Positions 22,273 through 34,447 of a stretch of DNA of 64,000 nucleotides are shown here, piece after piece (the stretch's first letter is position 1; every line of letters starts with the position of its first letter). The notes under the pieces are model-generated. The model saw nothing but the letters and a program-made list of their open reading frames with translations. It searched no databases and was not told the DNA's origin. Source of the stretch: Cryptomeria japonica. Lineage: Eukaryota > Streptophyta > Pinopsida > Cupressales > Cupressaceae. The position numbers and the translations under genes were made by a program. The stretch spans positions 909,731,009-909,795,008 of the forward strand of contig NC_081414.1 of assembly GCF_030272615.1 (NCBI RefSeq), written 5' to 3'.

Positions 22273-23683
22273 AATTGGAAGTTTGGGGAGATAGTTGGGA
22301 GAATGTTGCAAATATGTGCTTAAGAGATACTTGAGAGATTTTTTGTCATTAATGTCAACATATTTCTTTGTATGTGACCGCAATACAATGATATTCAATG
22401 AGTTAGTTTGTTCAACATGTTGAAGATCAAAGTTTGCGGATTAAAGGGTTTTTAGATGGATGTCTATAGCTGATTCAGTTCAAGTCTCAAAGGTCCACAT
22501 AAAGGTTTGATTGAGTTATGAGTATCTCTATTGTGGTTGATTTTTTAGTTGTTTGGTGATGTCAGCGAGACAGTATTTTGATCTACATTACTCTACATTG
22601 TAATATCTTGTTCTACGGATTTGGTAGTATGTTTGAAACATTAGTGTGTGTCCTCAATTCAAGTGGTTCATGGTTTGGAGGTCCGCAAGTGATTTTTCAA
22701 GGTTGATAGTCATTGCAGTTAGTGTTCTTGAGGTTTGATATGAAGATACTAGTGATTCTAGTAATTTGTGTTGGTGCGGATGTTGCTATAGTAATTCACG
22801 ATACTTGTGGATGTTTCTAGATTATGTGCCTTTTATTTTGGTGGTCCACATCCATCGTTGAGCTCGCAATTTATGTTTCTCTTTAGTATGTTGGCACTCT
22901 TCATGTTCTTGGTCGACTAGATGATTGTAGTGTGTTGTGGATAATAAAGGCGTAATTTTTGGAGGTGTAGCGTGTTCGAGGCGATTGATTTGGGTCTGTG
23001 CTATGTCTTGACTAACATTTCTTGGTCTGCATATAGTATTGTATTATATTGAGTGTGATTATTATTTTTAATTATGTGATGAGTGTTGAGCCGACCTTGG
23101 ATGAATAGGTTGATGTCATGTATAAATAAATGTAATAACTTTGTATTTGAGGTGTGTGAAGAGTGGATGAGTGTGTGTGCACTGAATGTATACTTCTTTT
23201 GAAGACAGAGAAGAAGTGTGAAAATGGAATTTGTTATGTGCTTAACCGGAACTATAACCAGGCATTAAGGATGTTATTTCGTAGTTCATGATTTTTGGAA
23301 GTAATCCATGATTGTTTGTAAGGTAGTGAGCCTTCCCTAGGTTGCAACCCTTCTTATTTTGAGCAGTGATCTCTAGGCAGTGTGCCTGAATGCATGTGTG
23401 CATTCCCCATTGTAATACTTCTAACAAAGTATACCTATTTTGTGGGTTCATCCCCACCATGGTTTTTCCCTTAACTGGATTTCCAAGTCAAAAATCTTGG
23501 TGTTATGTGTGTTCATGTGTGTTGATGATTTATGTGTTTATGTTTAATTATCAAATCTGAGATTAAGCTTAAGTTGTGTAAGTTTTTGAGACAACTGATT
23601 CACCCGCCCTCTCAGTTATTTTCCCTATTTCATCAATTGGTATCAAAGATATTTCATCAATTGGTAACAGAGTTATTTTATCA
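22273..23683 (+). repeat. Copia B 5' LTR
   Basis: It aligns with the 3' LTR throughout, but its first bases have changed from TGTTGGAG to AATTGGAAG. The end carries tandem 24-bp units that each resemble the LTR tip plus primer site (see the primer-site repeat). No gene lies inside. Confidence 0.8.
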
Positions 23684-23698
23684 ATTTGTATTAGAGCA
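23628..23698 (+). repeat. Triplicated 24-bp LTR-tip/primer-site unit
   Basis: Three consecutive units share TTTCATCAATTGGTATCAGAG-like sequence, the first two lying in what the flanking duplication indicates is LTR. The third (TTTTATCAATTTGTATTAGAGC) would be the position of the working primer site. The 3' LTR ends with two such units and the start of a third (29471-29526). Confidence 0.7.
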
Positions 23699-23738
23699 AG
23701 TTCCTCCGAAGAAGCTTAATCGCTTGAGGTGATCTAGG

Positions 23739-24650
23739 ATGGCAACTTACAAGAAGGATAGTCCAAGATTTTATGGTACCAAATACTCTCTTTGGAAGAA
23801 TCGCATGGAGTGTCATCTAAGATGCATTGGTGAACCTTACTAGGATATTACTAAAAGCAAGTATACTATTCTTGCAAATAGTCCTTCAACTCTAGATGAG
23901 ATCAAAAGTGTTGAATACAATATTAGGGATAAGGAAGCAATGTTGAGTTCTCTAACTGACTCTGAGATGACAAATGTTATGGAATTGTAGAATTCTCATG
24001 AGATATGGAAGAAGTTGGAAACCTTGTATGAAGGTGACAATTACGTGAAGATTGCCAAGTTGCAGAGCGTAAAGGGAAAATATGAGATGTTGAGGATGAG
24101 CAAAGATGAAACCATAACTTCTTTCATGCAGAAGGTGAATGAATTGGTATGCAATATCAAATGAGCCGGTGGAAAGTTGGAAGAATAAGAGATTGTTGCT
24201 AAAGTGCTCAGATCTTTACCTGCATCCTACAAGCATAAAGTTGCTGCTATTGAGGAGATCAGAACTGTGACAGAGGTAACTAGGGATATGTTGATTGGTA
24301 AGCTTTTAGCTTTTGAGCTGAGTGAGTTTTGTGATTCTCTTCCTAAGGTAGAATCTGCATTCAAGGCTACTATTTTTCGGAAAGGATAAGAAGATATATG
24401 ATCCAGGAGAAAGTTCTTCAAGGTGGATGTCCAGATGTGAGAAGGAGAAGAAGGAAATTGAAGAAGAAGAGTGAGAGCTAGAGGATCTTGAAGCCCTTAT
24501 TTCCAAGAGATTACCCAAAGGAGATGGTAAGTATGAAGGGAAATTGCCTCTGAATTGTTTTTCCTGCAATAAGATAGGCCATTTTGCCTCAAGGTGTCTG
24601 GAAAGAGTTCCTAATCCAAGGCCTAACAAACATAGATTTCAAAAGAAATG
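23739..24650 (+). pseudogene. Copia B gag
   Basis: It starts ATG (MATYKKDSPRFYGTKYSLW) and shows the UBN2-type Gag: IWKKLETLYEGDNYVKIAKL, MRSKDETITSFMQKVNEL-like helix, KVLRSLPASYKHKV, and a CCHC zinc knuckle CFSCNKIGHFASRC at about 24555. Stops occur at about 23840 (TAG), 23987 (TAG), 24164 (TGA), 24187 (TAA), 24387 and further on, so it cannot be translated in full. Confidence 0.8.
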
Positions 24651-24779
24651 TTATTATGCAGATGGTGAAGGTTTGACATACGATGAATCTAATAAAGGAG
24701 TTTCAAATGATAATGAATGGGTGTTTATTGCTATCAAGGAAGATTATCCAATGCCTACTAATTATGCTAGCTGCATAAA

Positions 24780-25080
24780 TGTGGAAAGAGCTTTGGCTGC
24801 ACAAGTTGAAGAGAAAGATGAATGGGTGATTGACAACAAATGCTCTCACCATATGACAGGTGATAGGAGTAAGTTTGTAAGCTTGGAAAAGAATGAAGGA
24901 GGCGTTGTGAAGTTTGGTGATGATAAAGCTCGTATAATTCATGGCAGAGGTTCCATTTCTCTTGATGGTAATCACAATACTGATGATGTCTTGTATGTAG
25001 AAGTTCTAAAGCATAATATTTTTAGTGTTGGACAGATGGTTGACAAGGGATATTATCTTCAATTCAAGAATGGGAAGTGA
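24780..25080 (+). pseudogene. Copia B protease
   Basis: The active site reads WVIDNKCSHHMTG where copia proteases have DSGCSHHMTG, so the Ser-Gly pair is lost. FGDDKARIIHGRG and DDVLYVEVLKHNIFSVGQM follow as in the family. A TGA at 25078 ends the frame. Confidence 0.8.
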
Positions 25081-25086
25081 AGAATC

Positions 25087-25896
25087 TTGGGTAGTTCCAG
25101 AATTGAGATTGCATCAGGTACAAAGACTAAAGGTAATATCTTTCATTTAAATAGTGTCAGTAAAAGATTTTTGATTGCTCAAGTAGATGAAAGTTGGTTG
25201 TGGCATAGAAGAATGTGTCATGTGAATTTTGATAACATTGTTAAGATAAGTTCTACTCAAGCTGTGAGAGATCTTCCTATGTTGATGAAACCTACTAGCT
25301 GTATGTGCAAGGAATGTCAGTTAGGGAAACAAACCAGAGTTACTTTCAAAAGTAAGAAGCATTGTTCAAGTGGATTATTGGATCTTGTGCATACTCATTT
25401 GTGTGGTCCTTCTAGAGTCATAATTTTGTAAGGAGATAGATATTTCATCTTGTTGATTGATGATTATTCTAGGATGTTGTGTGTTACTTTCTTGAGGGAG
25501 AAGTTTGAAGCTCTAGACAAGTTCAAGATTTTGAAGGCTATGGTTGAGACAAAGACAGGTTTGAAGATGAAGTGTTTGATATACGATAGAGGTGGTGAAT
25601 TCACTTTTTGTGAGTTTAATGCATTTTGTGAGGAACATGGTATAAGAAGACAATTATCTGCTCTGAGAACCCCTCAACAAAATGGAGCTGTGGAAAGGAA
25701 GAATAGAACCAGTCAAGAAACTGGTAGGATAATGATGTTGGAAGGAAATGTTCCTCATGTCTATTGGAGAGAAGTTGTGAGTACTGCTATTTACACTCTT
25801 AACCGGGTGCATATTAGAGGTGATATCGGTAAGACTCCTTATGAATTATGGCTTGGTCATGCTCCTACTGTTAAATATTTTATTTTTTTGAAGTAA
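25087..25896 (+). pseudogene. Copia B integrase
   Basis: The GAG-pre-integrase zinc region (LWHRRMCHVNFDNI, CKECQLGKQTR) is followed by the core: first Asp in LIDDYSRM, second in IYDRGGEFTF, Glu in NGAVERKNRT. The catalytic acids are retained. A TAA at about 25429 and another at 25894 interrupt it. Confidence 0.85.
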
Positions 25897-26379
25897 ATGC
25901 TATATCATGAAGGATGAAATTTAGGAAAGTTTGATGCTAGATGTGATGAAGTAATATTTCTTGGTTATTCTACCAAAAGCAAGGCATATCAATGATATAA
26001 TAAGAGACTGAGAAAGATAGTTGATAGTGCAAATGTCAAGGTTAATGAAAGAAATGAGAGACTATTCAAATCTTGCGGATATGATTTAGATGATCAGAAT
26101 GACGACTTAGATAATGGGAAGCAACCTCAAACTCAATATCAAGTTCAGATCATTCCGGTGAATCTAATGCCCCAAGAAGAAGGAACTAGTGCAAGTACTG
26201 AAGAAATGACACAAGAGTCTAAAATTCAAGAAAATCCTAAGACTCCTAGGTATGTAAGGTTGAATCATTCTGAAAATTAGATCATAGGAGATAGAAATAA
26301 AGGTGTTCAAGAAAGAAAAATAGTTGTTGAAGATCAAGTTGAGTATTGTTTGATTTCAAAGATTGAACCTAAGGATACT

Positions 26380-27020
26380 AATGAAGCTTGTAAGGATGAA
26401 CATTGGGTAAAAGCAATGGAAGAAGAATTGATGTAGATTGAAAAAAATAATACATGGAATCTTGTTCCCAGACCTAAGGACAAAAATGTAATTGGAACCA
26501 AATGGGTCTTCCAGAAAAAATTGAAAGAGCAGTTCAGTGAAATTGATAGAAACAAAGCAAGACTTGTTTGCAAAGGATATTCACAAATGGAAGGAATTGA
26601 TTTTGAAGAAACTTTTGCCCTTGTGGCAAGGATTGAAGCTATAAGATTATTTCTTTCTTTTGTTGCTTACAAGAATTTCAAAGTCTATCAGATGGATGTC
26701 AAGTCAATATTCATGGATGGTGAATTGGAAGAAGAGGTGTACATTGAGCAACTAGATGGATTTCAATTAATTGATCAAGGAGATATGGTTTGTCGGTTAA
26801 AGAGAGCTTTGTATGGATTGAAGCAAGCCCCAAGAGCATGGTATGCTAGATTGGATAAGTATTTGTTGAAGCTAGGATTTACCAAAGGTACTGCTGATAG
26901 TAATCTGTACTTAAAGATTGATCATGATAACATTCTGATTGTTGAAGTTTTTGTTGATGATATTATTTTTGGAGGGAATGATAGTCTGTGTAAAAAGTTT
27001 GCTAATGAAATTTAGAATGA
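26380..27020 (+). pseudogene. Copia B reverse transcriptase
   Basis: The motifs are [58 protein letters not shown], and the catalytic [11 protein letters not shown] (family YVDD). TAG stops at about 26434 and 27013 break the frame. The region upstream (25900-26380) is the hinge, with several stops. Confidence 0.85.
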
Positions 27021-27027
27021 ATTTGAG

Positions 27028-27903
27028 ATGTCTATGATTGGAGAGATGAAATTATTTTTGGGATTACAAATCACAGAGTCAGAAAAAGGGATCTTTATAT
27101 CTCAATCCAAGTATATAAAAGAGTTGTTGAAGAAGTTTGGTTTGGAAGATTCAAAACTAGTTGGAACTCCTATGGTGACCGGATGCAAGTTGACTAAAGA
27201 TGATAATTCCCCTAAGGCAAATCAAACTAGATACAGATCTATGATTGATGGATATATCTATTTTACTCAGACCAGACTTGATATCATGAATGTTGTTTGT
27301 CATGTTGCAATATTTCAAGCTGATCCTAAGGAATCTCATGTTGTAGCTGTCAAAAGAATTTTCAGATATTTGAAAGGAACAGTTGATTTTGGTCTATGGT
27401 ATCCTAAAGATGATGATTTCACTTTGAGTGCTTTTACTGATGCTGATTGGGCAGGAGATGTGGATGATAGAAAAAGTACTAGTGGTGGTGCATTTTTCTT
27501 GGGAAAAAGATTGCTTTCATGGTTGAGCAAAAAGTTGAATTCTATTTCTCTATCTACTGCAGAGGTAGAGTATTATGCTACTACAAACAATTGTACTCAG
27601 GTGGTATGGATGAAGAAGATGTTAAAAGATATCAGAGTAGTATATGATGAGCCTATTGCTATTTACAATGACAACTCAAGTGCAATTAACATTTCTAAGA
27701 ATTTGGTGTTGCATTCAAAGATTAAACATATATCCATCAAGTTTCACTTTTTGAGAGAAAAGGTAAATAAGAAGGAAGTCAAATTGGAGTATGTGTCTAC
27801 AAAGGAAAAAATTGCAGACATCTTCACGAATCCTTTGCCTAAGGATATTTTTGACTATCTCAGAGGGAAGTTAGGGGTGATTACCCCTCCTGATCAAAAC
27901 TAA
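27028..27903 (+). pseudogene. Copia B RT end and RNase H
   Basis: An 876-bp open frame covers the RT tail (MKLFLGLQI, KYIKELLKKFGL) and RNase H: FTDADWAGDVDDRKSTSGGAFFLG, SLSTAEVEYYA, and the third catalytic acid in IYNDNSSAI, ending with LRGKLGVI. The RNase H part still looks intact. Confidence 0.85.
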
Positions 27904-28173
27904 GATGCATTTGGTATGCGTTAGTCTAGTGCATTTCACAGTCATATCTTTTGATCTGGATTGATGGTTGGTGGTTGCTACTCAGGAGGAGTAGTCAGTT
28001 TTGTGAGTGAGATGTTCAGATTTACTTTTGAGAGTTAGTTTTGTGAGTTTGAATGCAAATATGTGCCTTTTCCATTGATGTCAAAGGGGGAGAGAGTCAT
28101 AAGACATTTAGCAGAGGGAGTCCTTTCTTTGTCATTGATTATTTTTCACATCATATGTTGTCATCAATGCCAA

Positions 28174-29526
28174 AGGGGGATATTGTTGGAGTTTTGGGGA
28201 GATTGTTGGGAGAATGCTGCAAATATGTGCTTAAGAGATATTTGAGAGATGTGTTGTAATTGATGTCAACATATTTCTCTATATGTGACCATGATATAGT
28301 GAAGTTCAATGAGTTAGTTTGTTCAGCCTGTTGAAGATCAGAGTTTGTAGATTAAAGGGTTTTTAGAGGGATTTCTATAGTTGATGAGTTAGTTTGTTCA
28401 GCCTGTTGAAGATCAGAGTTTGTAGATTAAAGGGTTTTTAGAGGGATTTCTATAGTTGATTCACTTCAAGTCTCAGAGGTCCGCACAAAGATTTGATTGA
28501 GTTATGCGTATCTATGTTTTGGCTGATTTTTTAGTTGGTTAGTGATGTCAGTGTGATAGTATTTTGATTTGCATTGCTTCACATTATAATATCTTGTTCT
28601 GTAGATTTGGTGGTATGTTTGGAATGTTGGTGTGTGTCCTCAATTCAAGTGATTTGTGGTTTGGATGTTGCTATGGTAATTCATGATACTTTTGGATGTT
28701 TTTGGATCGTGTGCCTTTTATTTTGGTGGTCTACATTGATTGTTGAGCTTGCAATTGATGTTTCTCTTTGGTATGTTGGTTCTCTTCATGTTCTTGGTCG
28801 ACCGGATGATTCTAGCATGTTGCAGATAATCAAGGAATAATTTTTGGAGGTGTAGTGTATTTGAGGCGATTGATTTGGGTCTATGCTATGTCTTGACCGA
28901 CATTTCTTGGTCCGCATATAGTATTGTATTATATTGAATGTGATTATATTTTTGTAATTAGGTAATTAGGTGAAACTTTGTATTTGAGGTGTGTGAAGAG
29001 TGGATGAGTGTGTATGCACTAAATGCATACATCTTTTGAAGACAGAGAAGAATTATAAAAATAAAAGTTGTTCAGTGCTTAACCGGAATTGTAACCAGGC
29101 ATTAAGGATGTTATTTCTCAATTCATGATTTCTGGAAGTAATTTGTGATTGTTTGTAAGGCAGTGAGCTTTCCCTAGGTTTTAGCCCTTCTTATTTTGAG
29201 CAATGAGCTCTAGGCAGTGTGCCTGAATGCATGTGCATTCCCCATTGTAATACTTATAACAAAGTATACCTATTTTTTGGGTTCATCTCCATTGTGGTTT
29301 TTCCCTTAACTGATTTTCCACATTAAAAATATTGGTGTTATGTGTGTTCATGTGTGTTGATGATTTATGCTTTTATGTTTAATTATCAGATTTGAGATTA
29401 AGTTTAAGTTGTGTAAGTTTTTGAGACAATTGATTCACCCCCCCCCCCCCCGTCTCAGTTGTCTACCCAATTTCATCAATTGGTATCAGAGCTATTTTAT
29501 CAATCGGTATTAGAGCTATTTCATTA
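28174..29526 (+). repeat. Copia B 3' LTR
   Basis: It starts TGTTGGAG after the purine tract. It contains an exact 75-bp tandem duplication (28311-28385 and 28386-28460) that is single in the 5' LTR, and a run of 13 C at about 29440-29452. It ends with tandem primer-site-like units. Confidence 0.8.
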
Positions 29527-30960
29527 GGAACCTTACCTTTTTTTCTTATTCTTCTTATTCTTGTCACTTTTTCTGTCCTTAACTTTACCTTCCGCAACAA
29601 CCTCTTCATCATTCCGGACCCCCATGACCAGCTCAGAAGCCATCTAAACAATAGAGTCCACATTTTGCACAAGGCTCTCCAGGGATCCATCATCCAAATT
29701 CTTAGCCACTTTCTCATTGGTTATGTTCAAATCATCTCCTAGAGGGGGGCCAAGGTCCTCCATGTTGACACTATTCAAATTTTGGGTGCCAACCTCATCT
29801 CCCATACGTTCACTTACAATATCACCATCCTCACCATCCTCAATTTTAGTAGCTTTCTGGGTCTCATCCTTCTTCTCAACCACACCCCTAGAGGCAAGCC
29901 TATGAGACCTTCTTCTACCCTCAGTTTCCAACACCTCGTCTTCATCCGATTCCTCGGAGCTAGAATTATCAATGATAATTCTTTTACATTTCTCGATAGA
30001 TTTTACCTTACCCTTAAAGAAAGAGGGTTTCCTATCCTTCACAATAGAAGGTGATGGGATGGTGGGAGGGCTCAACTCAATAATAGTAATAGAGGAAGAG
30101 GGAATCAGGGAGGAAGTAAAAGCTTTGTTGGAGAGATGGAAAAATTTGGAAGGGGCCATTCTACTCGCAAAAGCTGCCAAAGGATGGGATGCATACAAAG
30201 GTGGTCTAAAAAGTATTATGTTTCTAGGAGGGTATAAATATAGATGATAGTGATAGAACCTATAAATCAGACCCTGGTGAAGAGAGATAGTTGGTTTGTC
30301 CTAATTTTTTGGTTCAAGGACATCTTTAATTGAATTCTCCATAGAATGCAACAAATACAAAGGCAAACATAACATATCATTGTTTCTAAAGTGATTTAAC
30401 AAGGGCCAATGGTAGTAATAGAAAATTTTATCATGGCCCTCAAGAGTAAAATACGTCATGATCATTAAACATACCATATCCAATGGGTATTTGAGCTCTT
30501 CTCTAGTAAAACCACCTTGAAGTTTAACCGAAGCCTCCTTCCCTTTGAAGAATTTGTTAAGACATTCACTATTAGCCATATAACTCGCTCGCTTCCATAT
30601 TCTTCCTTCCAGAGATAGGCTAGTCACCTAAGCAATAGTTTCCTCAGTGACCTCAAAGTAAATCCCTCCAATGACCACTCTATGATTGTTCCATTAGACT
30701 GCAAATTGGATGGAGAGTTGCTCATCATGCCCACATAGATTTTCCATGAATTTTGCCACCCCACCTTCAATACAGTAGTTCCAAACCACCATGTCCTTCT
30801 TGAAGTCATTAGGTTTATTCAACTCGAAGTGAACCCTATCACCTCCCATGGTAAGATCAATAGTGTTGATGGCCTAAGCTTTTTCCTATGCCCTAGACAT
30901 AAACTCAGTAGCAAAGAAGATAGATAAAAAAAATGCTTGGTTAAAATGAGCTTATTTTTA
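29527..30960 (-). pseudogene. Unrecognised repeat ORF H, N-terminal and central part
   Basis: One minus frame runs about 470 codons with only a few stops, mostly TAG. In order: a FELNKPNDFKKDMVVWNYC stretch, FMENLCGHDEQLSIQFAV, VVIGGIYFEVTEETIA, TSLSLEG..W.KR, GGFTREELKYPLDMV, LEGHDKIFYYYHWPLLNHFR, a hydrophobic helix, then a Ser/Pro-rich and acidic tail with SSSEESDEDEV, RRRSHRLASRG, and KKNKKKGK. It resembles hypothetical proteins of plant repeats; I cannot name a domain. The acidic and basic tail suggests a nuclear protein (inference). It continues at 22272-21870 after the copia B insertion. Confidence 0.6.
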
Positions 30961-31459
30961 GCATAAATGTTAAAATTTTGGAGATCATGCAATCCATTAG
31001 TGGAATAATTTCTATAATTATCCTTCAAACAAGGAGAAGCATGTGAAAGATAACTCTGGCCTTTAGAAGTAACATTGGGAAGTAAATACACTGCCTTGTA
31101 GTCAGGGCTTAAAGAGAAATCATTAGAAAGACACCCGCGTGTCCCTATAAGCCCAATTCTTTCATTGTGCATACAAATCTCCATAGGTTTCACATGTGTT
31201 GTGGCTCTAGTGAACTGTATCATTAAAAGATACAAGTAGAAGTAGTTCCAACCAATGATGGTGAGGTGGACATCACAAATTGTGTCCTTGCTGGTAGTCC
31301 ACATGTTATGACTGTTAGTGTCAAACGGCACAAAGCTGACATTTTTCAAATTTGAAAGTTGCCTCTTTTGGTGGTACCTGCAAGCCTGTTGGAAAGGGTG
31401 GGTATCCATGGGAGATTGAGGTACTATACTCTCCTTGAAGGAGTAGTCTAACATCAAGA

Positions 31460-32110
31460 GGCAGGGAATTCAAATTCCTCCAACATCTGAGACCCTGCCC
31501 AGGAAGCCCAAGTGTCGTCAAAGCGTCAACAACCCTATTAACTTCTTCATAGACATGGCCCCAAAAAAATGAATCAAAACTAGAGATGAGTCTAAGAATA
31601 TCTCTAACAATACCATCAATCAAACAATTGATTTTTTTTAATCCTTTTATAGCATCAATGATAATTTTAGAGTCCCCTTTTATGACAATGCCCTGAATGT
31701 CGATAGAGAGGGCAATATGAAGGCCCCAAGGTAGGGTCGTGCCTTTAGCTTTATTACTAGAGAAACCATTCAAATTGCCAGCATAAGTAGCCACTTACTT
31801 CCCAGTGTAAGATCTTAAAATTCATCCACCCACTACTAGACCAAGTCTGACAGCCCCATCAAAGTTAAGCTTGAAGTAGCTAGGGGCAAGTGGTGTCCAC
31901 TTGGTCTTCATTGTAAGCAGACACTTAGAATTATCAAAGGTTGTGATAGAGCATGGTAGGCTCCATTGAAGAGAAAATTAGTTATCACTAATGGAGAGAG
32001 GGTTGGGTGGTGGTTTAACAATAGTAAAAAAGATATTCTTCAAAAGGAGCTTGAAGAAGCATCTGAAAACAACCTTAGTAGAGGCTTCAATATCATGGAA
32101 TTGTAGTGTC
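31460..32110 (-). pseudogene. LINE RNase H-like (RVT_3) relic
   Basis: On minus the frame reads WTPLAPSYFKLNFDGAV, GGWILRSYTGK-like, GTTLPWGLHIALS, VIKGDSKIIIDAIKG, and WGHVYEEVNRVVDALTTLGL. These are the RNase H catalytic segments (FDGA, GDSK, ...AD/VD) that end plant LINE ORF2 proteins. Stops and a TAA occur. Sequence at 32110-31460 carries its C terminus; the minus-strand region 31460-30960 shows only scattered open stretches. 32110-32295 is AT-rich flank of T1. Confidence 0.7.
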
Positions 32111-32295
32111 ATAGATTGTACACCCTTAATTAGGTAGTACAATTCCACGCTTAGGTTAGCACCCGCCTTAGTGTGTTGCATCTTGCATTTTAATTTCCCT
32201 TTAAGAATTTAATTAATTAATTTAATTAAATCTAAGGTCCTCTTTCATCCCTCTAGACATCATAAAATTGGGCCATTCATCCTAAGTGTGCCCCT

Positions 32296-33290
32296 TGTGT
32301 GTGTGAAAAGTGGTAATCTGCAAGCTGTAAGGCACAAACACTTCAATAAATCATTACATGCATGGTTAGAAAGATATAATCAAAGAATGTAAAAACCATA
32401 ACAAATTGACCTATTGCCTTCTAAAAGATGTGAGTATAGACTTGCCCTCAGATTTGTCTAAGCAATACTAGTGACTAGACTACACCAAGATGAAGAATTT
32501 AATCTATATGAGCACAAAATTAAGCTAAATGGATGCAAGATTAAGCTAAATATGCAAGATTAAGCTATGAATGATTAAACTAAATATGCAAAAGCTAAGA
32601 TGCAATAATCTCAAAGCACAATATTCTCAATGAATGTAGAGAAAAAATAGCATAATAACAATAAATCTCCAGGGTTCTTTGATTGGGAGATTAGGGCTTG
32701 AATTTATAGAAAATCTAGAGAGAGACCAACGGTCAAGATCGATTAATGATGAGCAGTCGAGATTCTCCAAGAGGAAGCACAATCCTGGTGAATTGATGTG
32801 CTTGGCTGCTTTTCTTAGTTTTAAAAGAAATTGAGCTAAAATTAAAATAAAATCATAAAAAACTGATTTATTCCATATTTTTATTCAATTTTGAGATTTA
32901 ATTGTTTTAATTGCTTTTCTGAGATTTTTTAATTTATTAGATTTTTAAGATATCTCAATTTGATTCCTTTTTCCAAATTTAATTCCTTTTTTCAAATTAA
33001 TTTCTTTTTTTATGATTTAATGGCAAATTGATTTATTAATCAAATATGCTAGGAAATTTAATTAAATAAATAGGATAATTGATCAAAATGATTTACTTGG
33101 AATGAATGATTAATTAAATAAATATTTAATTAATATAGAATGATTTATTTGCCATGTGACATTGATGATTTAAGAATTAATTAATTAGGTGCTCCAAATT
33201 GATTTAAATTAATTTCCTTTGGTTAGGACTTTGGTGATGTAGTCGAGATTAGGGGCCCATGGTTTAGGTGACCATTCTTAGGGTATTACA
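32296..33290 (-). repeat. T1 3' LTR (left)
   Basis: On plus it runs from TGTGTGTGTGAAAAGTGG to AGGGTATTACA and aligns with 52362-53355 over its whole length. The second half is rich in AATTAATTAAAT words. On the minus strand it is preceded by the polypurine tract AAAGAGGGGAAAA (33291-33303). Confidence 0.88.
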
Positions 33291-34447
33291 TTTTCCCCTC
33301 TTTGAATTGATGTGCAGAGAGCGCATTGATTCAAAGAATAGTTGATGTCGAAGAGATATCAGTTTTGAACTTGATGGATCACAAATTGATGAAGAGCGAG
33401 ATGTTCAGCTTGATTTGAAGCGATGAAACTGAACAAGTTGATTCAAGTGATACCGATCCTGAACTTGATTGAACTAGGACCAATAAAGAGCGAGATACTG
33501 ATCTGGAACTTGATGGATCAAGAAACAAGCACCGATCTAGAACTTGATTGAACTAGAATTGATTGAGTAAAGAGATAAAAGTGGTTCCGAACTTGATTGA
33601 ACAAGAACCGATTAGTGAAACAGAATGTCCAGCTTGATTTGATACAATAAAATTGAACACCTATTTGAAGTTAGATTCAAATGAGGAAAAAATTGATACA
33701 CCCCTAGAGATTGTTTTTATTTGACATCGAAGAATCTTAACCTGATATGATGCGATGTAGTTAAAATGTCCCTAGTAACAAGGTTTTAGTTGATTTGATT
33801 TGATTGATATTTGATTAATCTTTGATTGAAAATATTTTCTGCTCGACTTTAGATAAAGATTTGAAAAATTTCTCGACTTTTCGATGATGTAATAACTGAT
33901 AATGTTAATGTAATAAGTATGTCCCCTTGGGAGCGAAATCGAAAGATAGCAAGATTGCAGTGATTTTAGGAAACTACCCAATAGTAGTAAGTCATCGATT
34001 TTTAGCCTCTTTAATTTCTCATTTTGTGAATTTTTGTTGATTTTTCGTTCTAAGTTTCATTTTAGTTTGTCCCTTGTCGTTTAGTCGTATGGCCAACTAG
34101 GGTTTCTCGTATGAGTAACTGGCAATTTTTCTTTTCTCGTATCATCATGTACGTATTGTCGTATGGTATATACTCATAAATTGTACGAGTTTGTTCATCA
34201 TGGACCATTTTATCGTCTGATATGGCATAGTAGCTCGTATGGGATAGTTTACTCGTACGGCCTATAAAGTTTACTCGTACAAGTTTCTGCTTTTTTGTGT
34301 TAACTTGTATAGAAAATAACGGGTATTTTGAAGGTCCAATTGTCAAATTTTGATTCATTGTTGTAAATTTGGATTCTTTAGCATTTTTGACACATTCTTA
34401 GCTCAAATTTGATCGCATAGTGATGATTTTTTTGTTCAATTTTGTAG
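33291..34447 (+). other. T1 PMD gene upstream region and intron with CTCGTAYGAG motifs
   Basis: 33330-33680 has irregular repeats of a GAACTTGATTGAAC-type word. A plausible donor GTAAGTC lies at about 33990, in the same position as in T2, and an acceptor TTTTGTAG at 34447. Between them, 34080-34280 holds about nine motifs of the CTCGTATGAG / CTCGTACGG type spaced about 20-30 bp. The first exon is not clear. Confidence 0.5.

Larger units (their letters stand above)
22273..29526 (+). mobile_element. Ty1/copia element B
   Basis: The LTRs at 22273-23683 and 28174-29526 bracket gag, protease, integrase, reverse transcriptase and RNase H in copia order on plus. Flanks GGACC (22268-22272) and GGAAC (29527-29531) are the probable, now mismatched, target duplication. 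Removing the element leaves reading frame H continuous on the minus strand. Stops in gag, hinge and RT make it defective. PPT AAAGGGGGA lies at 28163-28171. Confidence 0.85.

Noticed and set aside
29440..29452. Run of 13 C as a biological feature
   Set aside because: A homopolymer in an LTR position where the other LTR has a short CCCGCCC; it may be a sequencing or assembly length error.
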